NCBI RefSeq assembly: GCF_011801145.1
Contig: NZ_CP046172.1
Span: forward strand, 62,001 to 126,000
From: Nocardia arthritidis
GTDB lineage: Bacteria > Actinomycetota > Actinomycetes > Mycobacteriales > Mycobacteriaceae
Direction: 5' to 3'
Length of the DNA stretch: 64,000 nucleotides
Shown piece after piece: positions 9,190 through 17,834 of the stretch (its first letter is position 1; every line of letters starts with the position of its first letter). The notes below the pieces were generated by a model that was given only the letters and a program-made list of their open reading frames with translations, searched no databases and was not told the DNA's origin. Both the position numbers and the translations under genes were made by a program.

Positions 9190-10236
9190 TCATCCGACCT
9201 CCGTCTCGATCCAATGCAGTTGCGTGGCAACGAGTTCCAGGGTCGGCGCATCGGGCACCGGTCCGAACAGCGCGCTGCCGATCAGGTTCGGGTCCGCGCC
9301 GGTGCGGGCGGCGACCGCGGCCACCAGCCGGTCCGGGGTGGTGTCGGCGGTGACGCCGAGCATCGGGCGGATGCGGCGCATGGTCGCGGCACGCAGCTTG
9401 CCCGCGACGTGCTGATGGTCCTTGCCGCGCCGATACAGCGCGGCCTGGCCGGCCAGTATCTCGTTCGCGGCCACCTCGACCGGCCGCGGCTCGGCCACCA
9501 GCGCACCTCGGCGCCTGCCCCGCCACCACGCCAAAAGCCCTGCCGCGATGAGGAATTGCAGTCCGCCGAAGACGACGGGTCCCGGAAGTCGCTCGAAGAT
9601 CGAATCGGAGCCCTTGCCGAAGTCCGAATCGTCGGGCTCCGAGGTCGGCGACTTGGTCGGCGGCGTCTGGGTCGGAATCGGCGGGGGTTTCGGCGGTGTC
9701 GGCGCGTTCGGTGCGCCGCATGACTGCAACATCGCCCACAGCAGCAGCCCGAGCACCAGCACACCGAGCACCGCGGCCCAGAACTTCGGGTTGCGCAGCA
9801 GTTCGGGTAGTTCGAGCGGGCGTCGTTGGGCGCGTGGCGGTTTCTCGACGAAGTCGGTGTCGACCGGTTCCGGCGCGGGCGGCGGCGCGGCGGCCGAATA
9901 CCGATCGGCGTATTCGAGCCTGCGGTATTCGTCCTCGGTCGCGGGCCGGCCGCCGTAGACGACCTCGTCGAAACTGCTTGCGGCGGGCCGTAGTTCGTCG
10001 GCCAGCTCGGGAGCTATGGCGGTGGACGCCTCGTCGGGGGTCTCCCGCGCGGTGCGCGAGCGGCGCACGTCAAGCACGCCGCGCTGTTCCATACCGCGCA
10101 GCACGGCACGGAAACGTTCGCGCAGTGCGCGATCGAAATCGCGCTGCTGGGCCGCGTTTTCGGCGGCGGCGCGATGTTCGGCGGCCGCGCCGAGGTGCGG
10201 CTGCTCCGGAATCCGGTCCTCCGGTGGCATGCTCAT
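9190..10236 (-). CDS. DUF4129-DUF4350 composite membrane protein
   Basis: A 348-residue protein that joins pieces usually found in two genes. Residues 15-110 match the cytoplasmic DUF4129 domain, with RERFRAV (39-45) and FDEVVYGGRPAT (89-100). A TM follows at 152-170, then a Pro/Thr-rich stretch (175-200), then a second TM (222-238) and the C-terminal tail of DUF4350: WWRGRRRGALVAEPRPV from 237 and LYRR near 268. The N-terminal TM and GATase-like middle of DUF4350 are missing. M. tuberculosis has separate genes here (Rv3690, Rv3691). The ATG at 10236 overlaps the upstream stop by 4 bp. The frame is uninterrupted, so this looks like a real fusion. Confidence 0.85.
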   Translation of the reverse strand: MSMPPEDRIPEQPHLGAAAEHRAAAENAAQQRDFDRALRERFRAVLRGMEQRGVLDVRRSRTARETPDEASTAIAPELADELRPAASSFDEVVYGGRPATEDEYRRLEYADRYSAAAPPPAPEPVDTDFVEKPPRAQRRPLELPELLRNPKFWAAVLGVLVLGLLLWAMLQSCGAPNAPTPPKPPPIPTQTPPTKSPTSEPDDSDFGKGSDSIFERLPGPVVFGGLQFLIAAGLLAWWRGRRRGALVAEPRPVEVAANEILAGQAALYRRGKDHQHVAGKLRAATMRRIRPMLGVTADTTPDRLVAAVAARTGADPNLIGSALFGPVPDAPTLELVATQLHWIETEVG

Positions 10237-11108
10237 CCCACCACCTGCGCCCTCGGCACCCGGATATCCAAACCCTCACGGCGGCAGCGCTTGTCGATAT
10301 AGCAGACCACCCTGGTCGACGCCTCGACCACCTCGCCGAACGCGGCGATCAGCAGTACGGCCGAGGTGAGTAGCGCGATCACCGCCCAGCGATGGGTGCC
10401 GGAGAAATCCGCCAGATAGTTCGGGATGCCGAGCAGCGGGACGGTGAGCAGCACCAGCAACAGCCGCTGCGTGATCCACAGTCCCGTCGTCGGCCATTCC
10501 GTCCCGCCGACAAGCAGTTTGGAGCGCGCGACCGCGGCGGCGTGACCGGCCCGCTCGGCGAACAGAACCGGCACCGCGACGAATCGGCCCGCGCGCAGAT
10601 AACCCAGCCACAGCATTCCGAACGGCAAGGTGATGATCAGCAGGGCGCTCACCGCGATGACGGCGACACCGACCAGCGTGTACAGCAGTGAGAACACCAG
10701 TAGCGGAACGAATTCCGCGCCGAAGCGGACGAACCCCTGCCGCCAGCCGATCCGTTCGCCCGCGACGGTGGCCGTGCCGAGTGCGACGGTGAAGCCGCGT
10801 AGTACGAATCGCAGCACCCAGACCCCGGCGGCCGTGGCCAGGACGGCAGACCACGCGGTGCTCACATCGGAGCCGTCGGTGAGTCCGGAAACGCCCGCGA
10901 CGACGCCGAGCACCACGAGTTCGACGAGCACCAGGGTCGCCGCGCCCACCGCGGCCAGCGCGACGATATTCGCTTGGATGAGCGCGAACGGCGTATCGAG
11001 CAGTTCGCGGAAACTCATGGGGCGGATCGGCACCGTCGTTCCAGGGGACCCTGGTTCCGGATCTGTTCCCGCCCCGACGGCACCGGCCGGTTCGGCGGCT
11101 GGTGGCAC
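10233..11108 (-). CDS. Multi-pass membrane protein (Rv3689-like)
   Basis: A 291-residue protein with a Pro/Gly-rich N-terminal tail (1-30) and about six TM segments. The segment MSFRELLDTPFALIQANI near residue 31 is the conserved start of this family, which resembles the membrane domain found in some glycerophosphodiester phosphodiesterases. The C-terminal YIDKRCRREGLDI motif is typical of proteins encoded next to DUF4129. It is first in the run membrane protein, DUF4129-DUF4350, MoxR, DUF58, and overlaps the next gene by 4 bp. No enzyme motif is visible; a scaffold or partner role is likely. Confidence 0.85.
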   Translation of the reverse strand: MPPAAEPAGAVGAGTDPEPGSPGTTVPIRPMSFRELLDTPFALIQANIVALAAVGAATLVLVELVVLGVVAGVSGLTDGSDVSTAWSAVLATAAGVWVLRFVLRGFTVALGTATVAGERIGWRQGFVRFGAEFVPLLVFSLLYTLVGVAVIAVSALLIITLPFGMLWLGYLRAGRFVAVPVLFAERAGHAAAVARSKLLVGGTEWPTTGLWITQRLLLVLLTVPLLGIPNYLADFSGTHRWAVIALLTSAVLLIAAFGEVVEASTRVVCYIDKRCRREGLDIRVPRAQVVG

Positions 11109-11125
11109 GCGGCCGAGTCTAGCCG

Positions 11126-11671
11126 TCAGCCGTGCAGCAGGCGCCGCACAACGTTGCGATAGCGCGTCGGATCGATGGGCGGCAGGCCCAGCAGGGCGCG
11201 CAGGTAGACGCCGTCGCCGACCAGCCGGATCAGATCGGCCCGCACCGGATCATCGATCTCCTCGTCCAGGCCCGCCGACCAGGCCCGCATGACTTCGGCG
11301 AGCGCCTGCTGCACCTCGTCGGTCTCCGGGCGCGCGCCCGCGTCGACGGTGCGCATGGTGGCCAGCATCGACCGGTAGAGCGCGAGCTCCAGCGCATCGG
11401 TGGAATTCTCCGGATTCGGGGTCTGCAAGTACCACTCGGCGACCGAAACGCCGCGCGCGGTCGCGCCGCCGAGCTGCTGTTCGGCCCGCTCGCCGAGGCG
11501 GCGAACCAGCCCAGCGAGCAGTGCGTCCTTACTTTTGAAGTGGTAGAGCAGGCCGCCTTTGGAGACGCCCGCGGCCGTGGCCACGTTCTCCAGCGTCACC
11601 TGGGCCATGCCCTTTTCCAGCAGCAGCGTCTCCAGCGCGTCCAGGATCCGGTCCCGGGTGGTTGCGGTCAC
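11126..11671 (-). CDS. TetR family repressor of the adjacent MFS pump
   Basis: A 181-residue regulator with a classic TetR helix-turn-helix: TRDRILDALETLLLEKG, then VTLENVATAAGVSKGGLLYHFKSKDAL at about 20-50. The C-terminal domain fits the TetR_C_6 type. I prefer the GTG at 11671, because the in-frame ATG at 11704 would translate the first operator copy. The gene is divergent from the MFS transporter at 11791, and the gap holds two matching palindromes. Repression of pump and regulator, lifted by a drug-like ligand, is the expected behaviour. Confidence 0.92.
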   Translation of the reverse strand: MTATTRDRILDALETLLLEKGMAQVTLENVATAAGVSKGGLLYHFKSKDALLAGLVRRLGERAEQQLGGATARGVSVAEWYLQTPNPENSTDALELALYRSMLATMRTVDAGARPETDEVQQALAEVMRAWSAGLDEEIDDPVRADLIRLVGDGVYLRALLGLPPIDPTRYRNVVRRLLHG

Positions 11672-11682
11672 CGGGTCACTAT

Positions 11683-11696
11683 ACCGGCCGGACGGT
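11683..11696. promoter_or_regulatory. TetR operator copy 1
   Basis: ACCGGCCGGACGGT matches the second copy in 12 of 14 positions and shares its flanks (TAT before, A at the second base after). It lies just upstream of the GTG start of the TetR gene. Confidence 0.6.
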
Positions 11697-11711
11697 AATG
11701 TCATGTACTAT

Positions 11712-11725
11712 ACCGTCTGGACGGT
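11712..11725. promoter_or_regulatory. TetR operator copy 2 with overlapping promoters
   Basis: ACCGTCTGGACGGT is a perfect palindrome apart from its central two bases. It touches a -10-like TACTAT (11706-11711) read toward the pump and a TATAGT read toward the regulator. The centre lies 29 bp from that of copy 1, so both promoters could be blocked together. Confidence 0.65.
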
Positions 11726-11790
11726 TAAAAGAGCGGTGTCGAATCCGGAGCCTCCCGGCCCGGATTCGTGCCGCGGAAATCGAGAAAGTC

Positions 11791-13329
11791 ATGACCACAC
11801 GGACCGAACCCAGGACCAAAGTCGAGCTCGCGCCCGCTCCGCCGCGCGCGAGCGCACGCGACTGGGGTGGTCTCGCGGTACTCGCGCTGGCCCTGCTGCT
11901 GCTCGCGGTCGACGCGACGGTCCTCGACCTCGCCGTGCCCGCGATCAGCGCCGACCTCGCGCCCAGCACCCCGCAGCTGCTCTGGATCATCGACGCCTAC
12001 TCGTTCGTGCTCGCCGGCCTGCTGGTGGTGATGGGCAACCTCGGCGACCGCATCGGGCGGCGCAGGCTGTTGCTGATCGGTGCCGCCGGTTTCGGGCTCG
12101 CCTCGGTACTGGCCGCCTGGGCGGTCTCACCGGCGATGCTCATCGCCGCACGGGTGCTGCAGGGCGTCGCGGGCGCGACGCTGATGCCCGCCACACTCGG
12201 CCTGATCCGGGCGATGTTCCTCGAGCCGCGGCAGCGCACGGTGGCCATCGCGGTGTGGAGCGCGATGGCGGGCGGCGGCGCGGCGGCCGGTCCGCTGCTG
12301 GGCGGCTGGCTGCTCGAGCACTACTGGTGGGGTTCGGTATTCCTGGTGAACCTGCCGGTCATGCTCGCGCTGATCGCACTGGGGCCGCTGCTCGTCCCGG
12401 AATCGCGCGACCCGAATCCGGGCCGCTTCGACCTGCCGAGCGCGGCGCTGTCCATGTTGGCGCTGGTGCCCATCGTCTACGCGGTGAAGGAGGGCGCCGC
12501 GCACGGGCTGAGCCCGGCCCTGGCCGGAATCGGTGCGTTCGGCGTGCTCGCCGGCGTGCTGTTCGTGCGCAGGCAACGCGGGCTAGACCATCCGATGCTG
12601 GATCTGAAGTTGTTCGCGCTGACCGGATTCCGCACCGCGGTGCTGACCAACCTGCTCGCGGTGTTCGCGCTGGCCGGTGTGCTCTTCTTCGGTTCGCAAT
12701 ACCTGCAGCTGGTGCTCGGGCAGGCGCCGATGCGGGCCGGACTGCTGCTGCTCCCAGGTCTGGCGGCGAGCGTGCTCGCATCGCTGGCCTCGGCCTGGCT
12801 GGTGCGCGGCTTCCGCCCCGGCGCGGTGCTCGGCGCCGCGCTGCTCGTCGCCGCGATCGGCGCCGGACTGTTCCTGTTGCTGAGCCCGGACGCCACCAGC
12901 ACGACACCGTTCATACTGGGCTTCCTGCTGATCGGCGCGGGTGTCGGTGTCGCGCTTACGGTTTCGTCCGACCTGGTGGTCAGCTCGGCTCCGCTGGAAC
13001 GGGCGGGCGCGGCCGCCGCCGTGTCTGAAACCGCCTACGAAACCGGTATCGCGATGGGCGTCGCGGTGCTCGGCAGCGTGGTGATGGCGATCTTCCGCAA
13101 CGGAATCGATCTGAGCTCGGTACCGGCCGACCAGATGGCTTCGGCAACCGAATCACTGGGCGGCGCAACACAGCTCGCCCGCGAACTGCCCGGGACGACG
13201 GCGGATGCGTTCCTGGCGTCGGTGCACGAGGCATTCGTCTCGGGCATCCACTTCGCGGCCGCGGGCACGGCGCTGATTCTGCTGGTAACGGCGGTGATCG
13301 CGTTCCGGCTGCGCGCTGAACGGGCGTAA
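11791..13329 (+). CDS. MFS drug:proton antiporter, DHA2 (14-TM) family
   Basis: A 512-residue EmrB/QacA-type transporter with about 14 TM segments. Motif A after TM2 is GNLGDRIGRRRLLLIG near residue 80; motif D1-like LAVDATVLDLAVPAISADL lies in TM1; motif C falls in TM5 (GGGAAAGPLLGGWL, near 155). The ATG at 11791 follows a GAGAAAG sequence. The C-terminal TM ends in a short basic tail. It is divergent from and probably repressed by the TetR gene at 11126. Export of toxic amphiphiles or dyes is the usual role; the actual substrate is unknown. Confidence 0.93.
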   Translation: MTTRTEPRTKVELAPAPPRASARDWGGLAVLALALLLLAVDATVLDLAVPAISADLAPSTPQLLWIIDAYSFVLAGLLVVMGNLGDRIGRRRLLLIGAAGFGLASVLAAWAVSPAMLIAARVLQGVAGATLMPATLGLIRAMFLEPRQRTVAIAVWSAMAGGGAAAGPLLGGWLLEHYWWGSVFLVNLPVMLALIALGPLLVPESRDPNPGRFDLPSAALSMLALVPIVYAVKEGAAHGLSPALAGIGAFGVLAGVLFVRRQRGLDHPMLDLKLFALTGFRTAVLTNLLAVFALAGVLFFGSQYLQLVLGQAPMRAGLLLLPGLAASVLASLASAWLVRGFRPGAVLGAALLVAAIGAGLFLLLSPDATSTTPFILGFLLIGAGVGVALTVSSDLVVSSAPLERAGAAAAVSETAYETGIAMGVAVLGSVVMAIFRNGIDLSSVPADQMASATESLGGATQLARELPGTTADAFLASVHEAFVSGIHFAAAGTALILLVTAVIAFRLRAERA

Positions 13330-13342
13330 GCGTCGCGGCGCG

Positions 13343-13378
13343 ACCCGCGCCCGTCTCCGTTGTCGGGCGGGCGCGGGT
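13343..13378 (+). terminator. Terminator of the MFS gene
   Basis: Arms ACCCGCGCCCG (13343-13353) and CGGGCGCGGGT (13368-13378) with a 14-base loop lie 14 bp after the stop codon. Confidence 0.7.
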
Positions 13379-13430
13379 GCCGCATTGACAGGACTCGCCT
13401 TAGCGGTTCGGACTGCCAACGCCGAGTTGC

Positions 13431-14207
13431 TTATCCACGGCCGGGCGGTGGTTCGGATAGCCGCTCCGTCGCATCCTGTTGGGCTCGCTCCACCTCGTCC
13501 CGCCAGCTGGACTCCCCGAACCAGCGCTCGAGTCCGGGGCCGGCGATCTCTGCTCGTTGGAAGTCGCGGATCGGATCGCCATGCCGCCACTGCGCGCGGT
13601 CGACGAGGCCGGAGTCGACATGTGGATAACGGATTACGTTGGGCACCAAAGCTTCCGCGACTTCGATCCGTCGCACGGCATCCGCGCGGAGGAGGGTCTG
13701 CTGCCATGTTCGGCAATCGTCGATCCGGAAGCCGATCTTGCTTCGGCAGCGCGCACAAGCGAGATTGGCTCCCCCCGAGCCCACGATGCCGAAGCAGCCG
13801 AGATCGTCGTCCGCGTCGATGAGCAACACCGTGTTGCGGGTATCGCCGGGATTCAGCACATACTGCGCGCCTTCCGGCCCCAGATAGCGCCGCCCATCCG
13901 GGCGGATGTAATCGATCGGTGGATATGTGTGCATGGCGAAGGTGCCCGCTATCATTCGCGGTGGTAGCGGCTCCCCGATCCAGTGCGGCAGTTCGGGCAA
14001 CTCCTCATCGCCACGCCACGCAACCTCACGCAATGTGACGCTCACGAGCACACCACATTCGACGCAACAGAAGACCCACACCATGCCACCATCGGCCATC
14101 ATTCCCAGCCTCGCAACGACATTGACGGGAAACGGCCGCGCACCCTTTGTTCGAACCGGGCACTTGTCGTAGACGGTGTCCGTTAATGGGACGAGGTGCG
14201 GTGGCAC
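13431..14207 (-). CDS. Unrecognised protein with Cys pairs
   Basis: A 258-residue soluble protein of no family I recognise. It has a likely zinc- or redox-type arrangement: CCVECG in the first third and CARCRSKIGFRIDDC further on. There is also a conserved-looking HTYPPIDYIRPDGRRYLGPEG segment. The GTG at 14207 is chosen because the frame further upstream runs into the cyclase gene, whose stop lies at 14224; the 16-bp spacing suggests co-transcription with the cyclase. No TM or signal peptide. Codon use fits the genome, though the sequence is less Ala-rich than its neighbours. The start is uncertain. Confidence 0.7.
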   Translation of the reverse strand: MPPHLVPLTDTVYDKCPVRTKGARPFPVNVVARLGMMADGGMVWVFCCVECGVLVSVTLREVAWRGDEELPELPHWIGEPLPPRMIAGTFAMHTYPPIDYIRPDGRRYLGPEGAQYVLNPGDTRNTVLLIDADDDLGCFGIVGSGGANLACARCRSKIGFRIDDCRTWQQTLLRADAVRRIEVAEALVPNVIRYPHVDSGLVDRAQWRHGDPIRDFQRAEIAGPGLERWFGESSWRDEVERAQQDATERLSEPPPGRG

Positions 14208-14223
14208 AGGTATTCCGCAACAA

Positions 14224-15771
14224 CTACTTTCGACGCGGCCGGGCCAAACGGGTCGGCACCACCCGCCCGCGCAACATGACCAGATCGCCGAGCTCCCATC
14301 GAGCGGCTTCGGTGGGACCCGCCGCGTCGACCGTGCTCGCCGACGCGAGCAGCAGGTCATCGTGTTTGGCCAGTTCGCACAGGCGCGCGGCCTCGTTGAC
14401 CGGATCTCCGATGACGGTGAATTCGTATCGCTGATGGGCCCCGACATTTCCGGCGACCACCGTTCCGGCCGATACGCCGATGGCGGCGATGAAGTCCCGT
14501 GCGGAGGTGTCGAGCTTGTTGCGGATGGCGCGGCCGCAGGCCAGGGCCGCGCCGGGCGCGTCGGACAGCGGTGTCGGCGTGCCGAAGACGGCGAGCGCGG
14601 CATCGCCCTCGAATTTGTTGAGCAGGCCGCCGTGCCGCTCCACCTCGTCGACCACGATCCCGAAGAAGCGGTTCAGGATGGCGACGATTTCCGCCGGGGA
14701 CCGGGTGGCGGCCATGGTCGTCGATCCGACGATATCGATGAACAGCGCGGCCGCCTCGGTCTCCACGCCGCCGAGGGTCGGATTGCCCGCGAGGGCCGCC
14801 GCGGCGACCTCGCGCCCGACATGCCTGCCGAACAGGTCGCGCAGCCGCGCCCGTTCACGCAGCCCGTCGACCATGTGGTTGAAACCGCTTTGCAGCTCAC
14901 CCAATTCGGTGCCGTCGTACACGGTCACCGCGACATCGAGATTGCCGTCCTCCACGTGCCGCAATGCCCGCCGCACATCGCGGACCGGCGCGACGATCGC
15001 CGCGACCGCCTGCATCATCAGCAACAGCCCGAAAACCAAAGTCGCGCCGCCCAGCGACAGCACACATACCGCCAGCCGGGCCGTGCTGACATTCGTCGAG
15101 GCGAGCGCCCAGATCGCGACGGCCATCAGCAGGGTCAGCGGGACACCGGTGCCGAGCAGCCAGACCAGCAGCGCCCGCCCCGATACACCGATCCCGCGCC
15201 GTCGCCGCGACGGCCCCGCCTCCAGCACCTGCGCGGTCACCGCACGCAACGCGAATTCGGTGAGCAGATAGCTGTTGGTGCACACGATCAAGCCACTGAA
15301 TCCGGTACCGAGCAGAACCTTCGGAATAACCGCCGGCTGCGCGATGCCGTACAGCGGCGTCAGGATGGCCACGCCGCTGAACCACAGCAGCGCCTGTTGC
15401 AGTACCAGTTGCCGCGGCAGGCGCGTCGCGGCGATCTGTTCGGCCTCGTTCGGCACCTGATCCGCGTTGGCCCAGCGCAGTTTGCGCAGCGAGTAAACGG
15501 TGCCCCAGGACAATCCGACCAGCAGGAGCGCGCCGATGCAGATCGGCGCGGCGACGAAATTCAGCAGCACCAGTTTCCTGGTGAACAGCGGCGGTCCCGG
15601 CAGGATGAATCCGACCAGCGCGGCCGCCACCGCGATGCCGATCGTGTTCGCGGCCAGCGCTGTCACCGTCAGCAGCACCTGGATCCGGATCCGTCGCATG
15701 AGAACGTCCTCGTCGACGGGTCCGAGCAGCCAGGATCCATACGCAGAGGATGACGGCTTGCTGTCGCCCAT
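14224..15771 (-). CDS. Membrane-bound class III adenylate cyclase with HAMP domain
   Basis: A 515-residue protein of the mycobacterial Rv1318-Rv1320/Rv3645 type. Six TM segments occupy about residues 25-250, a HAMP domain about 255-310 (APVRDVRRALRHVEDGN), and the cyclase domain about 335-510. Catalytic features are visible: FIDIVGSTT (first metal Asp), NKFEGDAALAVFG (substrate Lys and second metal Asp) and TVIGDPVNEAARL (adenine-selecting Asp and transition-state Asn). Lys plus Asp indicates ATP rather than GTP. A nearby Arg occurs in AHQRYEF. Start at ATG 15771. It makes cAMP at the inner face of the membrane, and may share a transcript with the Cys-rich protein downstream. Confidence 0.92.
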   Translation of the reverse strand: MGDSKPSSSAYGSWLLGPVDEDVLMRRIRIQVLLTVTALAANTIGIAVAAALVGFILPGPPLFTRKLVLLNFVAAPICIGALLLVGLSWGTVYSLRKLRWANADQVPNEAEQIAATRLPRQLVLQQALLWFSGVAILTPLYGIAQPAVIPKVLLGTGFSGLIVCTNSYLLTEFALRAVTAQVLEAGPSRRRRGIGVSGRALLVWLLGTGVPLTLLMAVAIWALASTNVSTARLAVCVLSLGGATLVFGLLLMMQAVAAIVAPVRDVRRALRHVEDGNLDVAVTVYDGTELGELQSGFNHMVDGLRERARLRDLFGRHVGREVAAAALAGNPTLGGVETEAAALFIDIVGSTTMAATRSPAEIVAILNRFFGIVVDEVERHGGLLNKFEGDAALAVFGTPTPLSDAPGAALACGRAIRNKLDTSARDFIAAIGVSAGTVVAGNVGAHQRYEFTVIGDPVNEAARLCELAKHDDLLLASASTVDAAGPTEAARWELGDLVMLRGRVVPTRLARPRRK

Positions 15772-15899
15772 GATCGCCAAGCGTAGGCCGCCCGCCGCGG
15801 ATTACCCCGGATCTGGGTGCCGACCGTCCGGTCTCGGTTCGGTCCGGCGTGACCGGTCGCCGCCCGTATCGACCAGGCGGCACTCAGCGGACCGCGCCC

Positions 15900-17621
15900 T
15901 CAGTTGCCCGGTGGAAGTTCCCGCGGCCCGTGCCGACCCGGCAGCCGCGGATCGTTGCGCCCGCCGAGCTCGTCGTGCGACGCTCCCGCCGAAAGCCGCT
16001 GTCCCTGCGGCGCGTTCGGCAGTTCCGAATAATCCGCGTCGACGACGGTCGCGGCGATCTGGTGCGCGTACCGGGCCGCCTCCGGAGATCCGGGCTGGAG
16101 CTGATAGCTCGGATGTCCACCATGCGAATCCTGCGCGTCGACCGTCACCTTGCGGGTGCGCCGCAGCGTGAAGGTGATCTCCTCGACCTCCTCGAAGGCC
16201 TGCCGCGCGGTGCGCAGCGGGTGGGTCGCGGTGTCGATCGCGTTGGCGACGAAGGACGGCACCAGCGGGCGGATCAGGCGGGCGGCGGTATCGGTGAACG
16301 GCACCGTACCGATGATCGGAAGTTCCAGGCCGCCACCGCGCTTCGGTATTTCGGGGGCCGGATGCGCGCTCGCCTCGGTGAGCGCGGCGCCGGTGACGGG
16401 CGCGGGCAGATTCGGTGTCATATGTCCTTCTCGAGTCTCTTCGGCTGCGGGCAGTTCGCGGCGGGGTGGTTCGGCGACGCCGATCCGCAGTCCACCGATG
16501 GCGGCGACGATGCGGGTGCGCTGCTGCTCCCGATCGATGGCGGTCTGCGCCTCGACGGCGAGGCGGGTCGCGGTGAGTTCCTGGTCGGCGCGCAGGGTTT
16601 CGGCGGCGGCGCGCGCCTCGGCCCGTTTGATCGCGATGGCCGCGTCGGCCTCGCGTTCGGCCCGATCCTCGACGATGCGGGCGGCGAGCCTGCGGTCGAG
16701 GAAGGTTTCGCCGCGCCACCAGCGCAGGATCAGCGGCAGCAGCGCGAGGATGGTGAACACCGTCGCGCCGAGCACCCGCAAGGCGAGCGCACTGCCATTG
16801 TGCGTCGTGTAGTCGTTCATCGCCGCCCAGCGCGCGCCCAGCCCGTGATCGGCCGTGGTGACGGCGGCGGATCTGGCTGCGGCCAGCGCCTTTTCGTCGG
16901 CGGCGATGCGCTGGTCGAGCGGGTCGACCTTGGCCTGTGCGGCGGCGAGCTGTTTGCGCGTGTCTTCGAGCATGTCGTTGGCGGTTTGCGATTCCGGGCC
17001 GCGCCCGGGTACGTGGGTGATCTTGGTGGGCGGGCATTCCGGCGTCGGGTTGAATTCGCAGCGCGCGATGATCAGCGCGTTTTCGGTATCGTCCCGCGCC
17101 TTGGCGATTGCCCGGTCCAGCGCGGCGCGATCGGCGACGGCGCGCTCGAGTTCGGCGTTCCCCGCCGCCACCGCGGGCACGGAATCGGCGGAGCGCTGGG
17201 CCTTTTCGGCGATCGTCCGGTCGATGCTGCCGCCGAATGCGAGTACCGCGGCCAATTCGGCGACGCAGCAGCCGAGCACCACCGCGACCCCGATCCGCGC
17301 GGCCATCCCGAGCCGGTCCGGCATCCGCCCCGGGCGAGCCGTGGCGAGCGCCCGCCCGACGAAGCAGCCCAGCGCGCCGACCAGCAACGCGGCCAACAGG
17401 TTTGCGAACAGGGGCGCATCGGCCGAGCCGAGCGCGAGCCCGGTGACAACGCCGGCCACCACCCCGGACAACAGCACCACCGCACCGGTGACCGCGTATC
17501 CGGCTCGCTCATGCCGTTCCCCGAGTTCCGCGCTGCGCGCCGGGGTCGCGGACCCACCGAGCCAGGCGAGTACGCCGGTGAGGTTCCTATCGTCGCTGCC
17601 TGCGCCTCGCCGCTCGTCCAC
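15900..17621 (-). CDS. DUF4407 domain membrane protein
   Basis: A 573-residue protein. Residues 1-330 match DUF4407: an N-terminal soluble stretch, three TMs at about 40-65, 70-95 and 108-130, a long charged coiled-coil-like region (about 135-265) with a Cys pair, and another TM near 285-305 before RWWRGETFLDRRLA. A Glu/Ala-rich helix continues to about 385. The C-terminal 190 residues are Pro-rich and poorly conserved. The family occurs widely in bacteria without an assigned function. It is divergent from the chorismate mutase gene across a 213-bp gap with GTGACAG repeats. Confidence 0.85.
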   Translation of the reverse strand: MDERRGAGSDDRNLTGVLAWLGGSATPARSAELGERHERAGYAVTGAVVLLSGVVAGVVTGLALGSADAPLFANLLAALLVGALGCFVGRALATARPGRMPDRLGMAARIGVAVVLGCCVAELAAVLAFGGSIDRTIAEKAQRSADSVPAVAAGNAELERAVADRAALDRAIAKARDDTENALIIARCEFNPTPECPPTKITHVPGRGPESQTANDMLEDTRKQLAAAQAKVDPLDQRIAADEKALAAARSAAVTTADHGLGARWAAMNDYTTHNGSALALRVLGATVFTILALLPLILRWWRGETFLDRRLAARIVEDRAEREADAAIAIKRAEARAAAETLRADQELTATRLAVEAQTAIDREQQRTRIVAAIGGLRIGVAEPPRRELPAAEETREGHMTPNLPAPVTGAALTEASAHPAPEIPKRGGGLELPIIGTVPFTDTAARLIRPLVPSFVANAIDTATHPLRTARQAFEEVEEITFTLRRTRKVTVDAQDSHGGHPSYQLQPGSPEAARYAHQIAATVVDADYSELPNAPQGQRLSAGASHDELGGRNDPRLPGRHGPRELPPGN

Positions 17622-17668
17622 CGGACCTCACATCCTCTACGCCCCAGCCACTTTCGCGCACGATGAAA

Positions 17669-17699
17669 CTGTCACGGATTCGTTGTGACAGCGTGACAG
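17669..17699. promoter_or_regulatory. Three GTGACAG-type repeats between divergent genes
   Basis: CTGTCAC (17669-17675) and GTGACAG (17685-17691) form an inverted repeat with 9-base spacing, and a further GTGACAG (17693-17699) makes an 8-bp-phased direct repeat. Seen on the other strand this is TGTCAC repeated, resembling sites described for the response regulator MtrA. The regulator is a guess. Confidence 0.45.
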
Positions 17700-17834
17700 G
17701 CCTTGGGCCGACACACCGAGTACGGCCCGGGGTATGTGCGCAGCCTCACAGAAATGCGTATCCGCTATGCCCGCTGAGCAACCGGCCCGAATACGCTGAT
17801 TCGGTGACTCGTTTCCGAGCGGATTGGTTGGCAC

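Noticed and set aside
15849..17666. A 605-codon plus-strand frame opposite the DUF4407 gene
   Set aside because: Gly/Arg-rich composition without domains; the minus-strand gene has clear TMs and family features.
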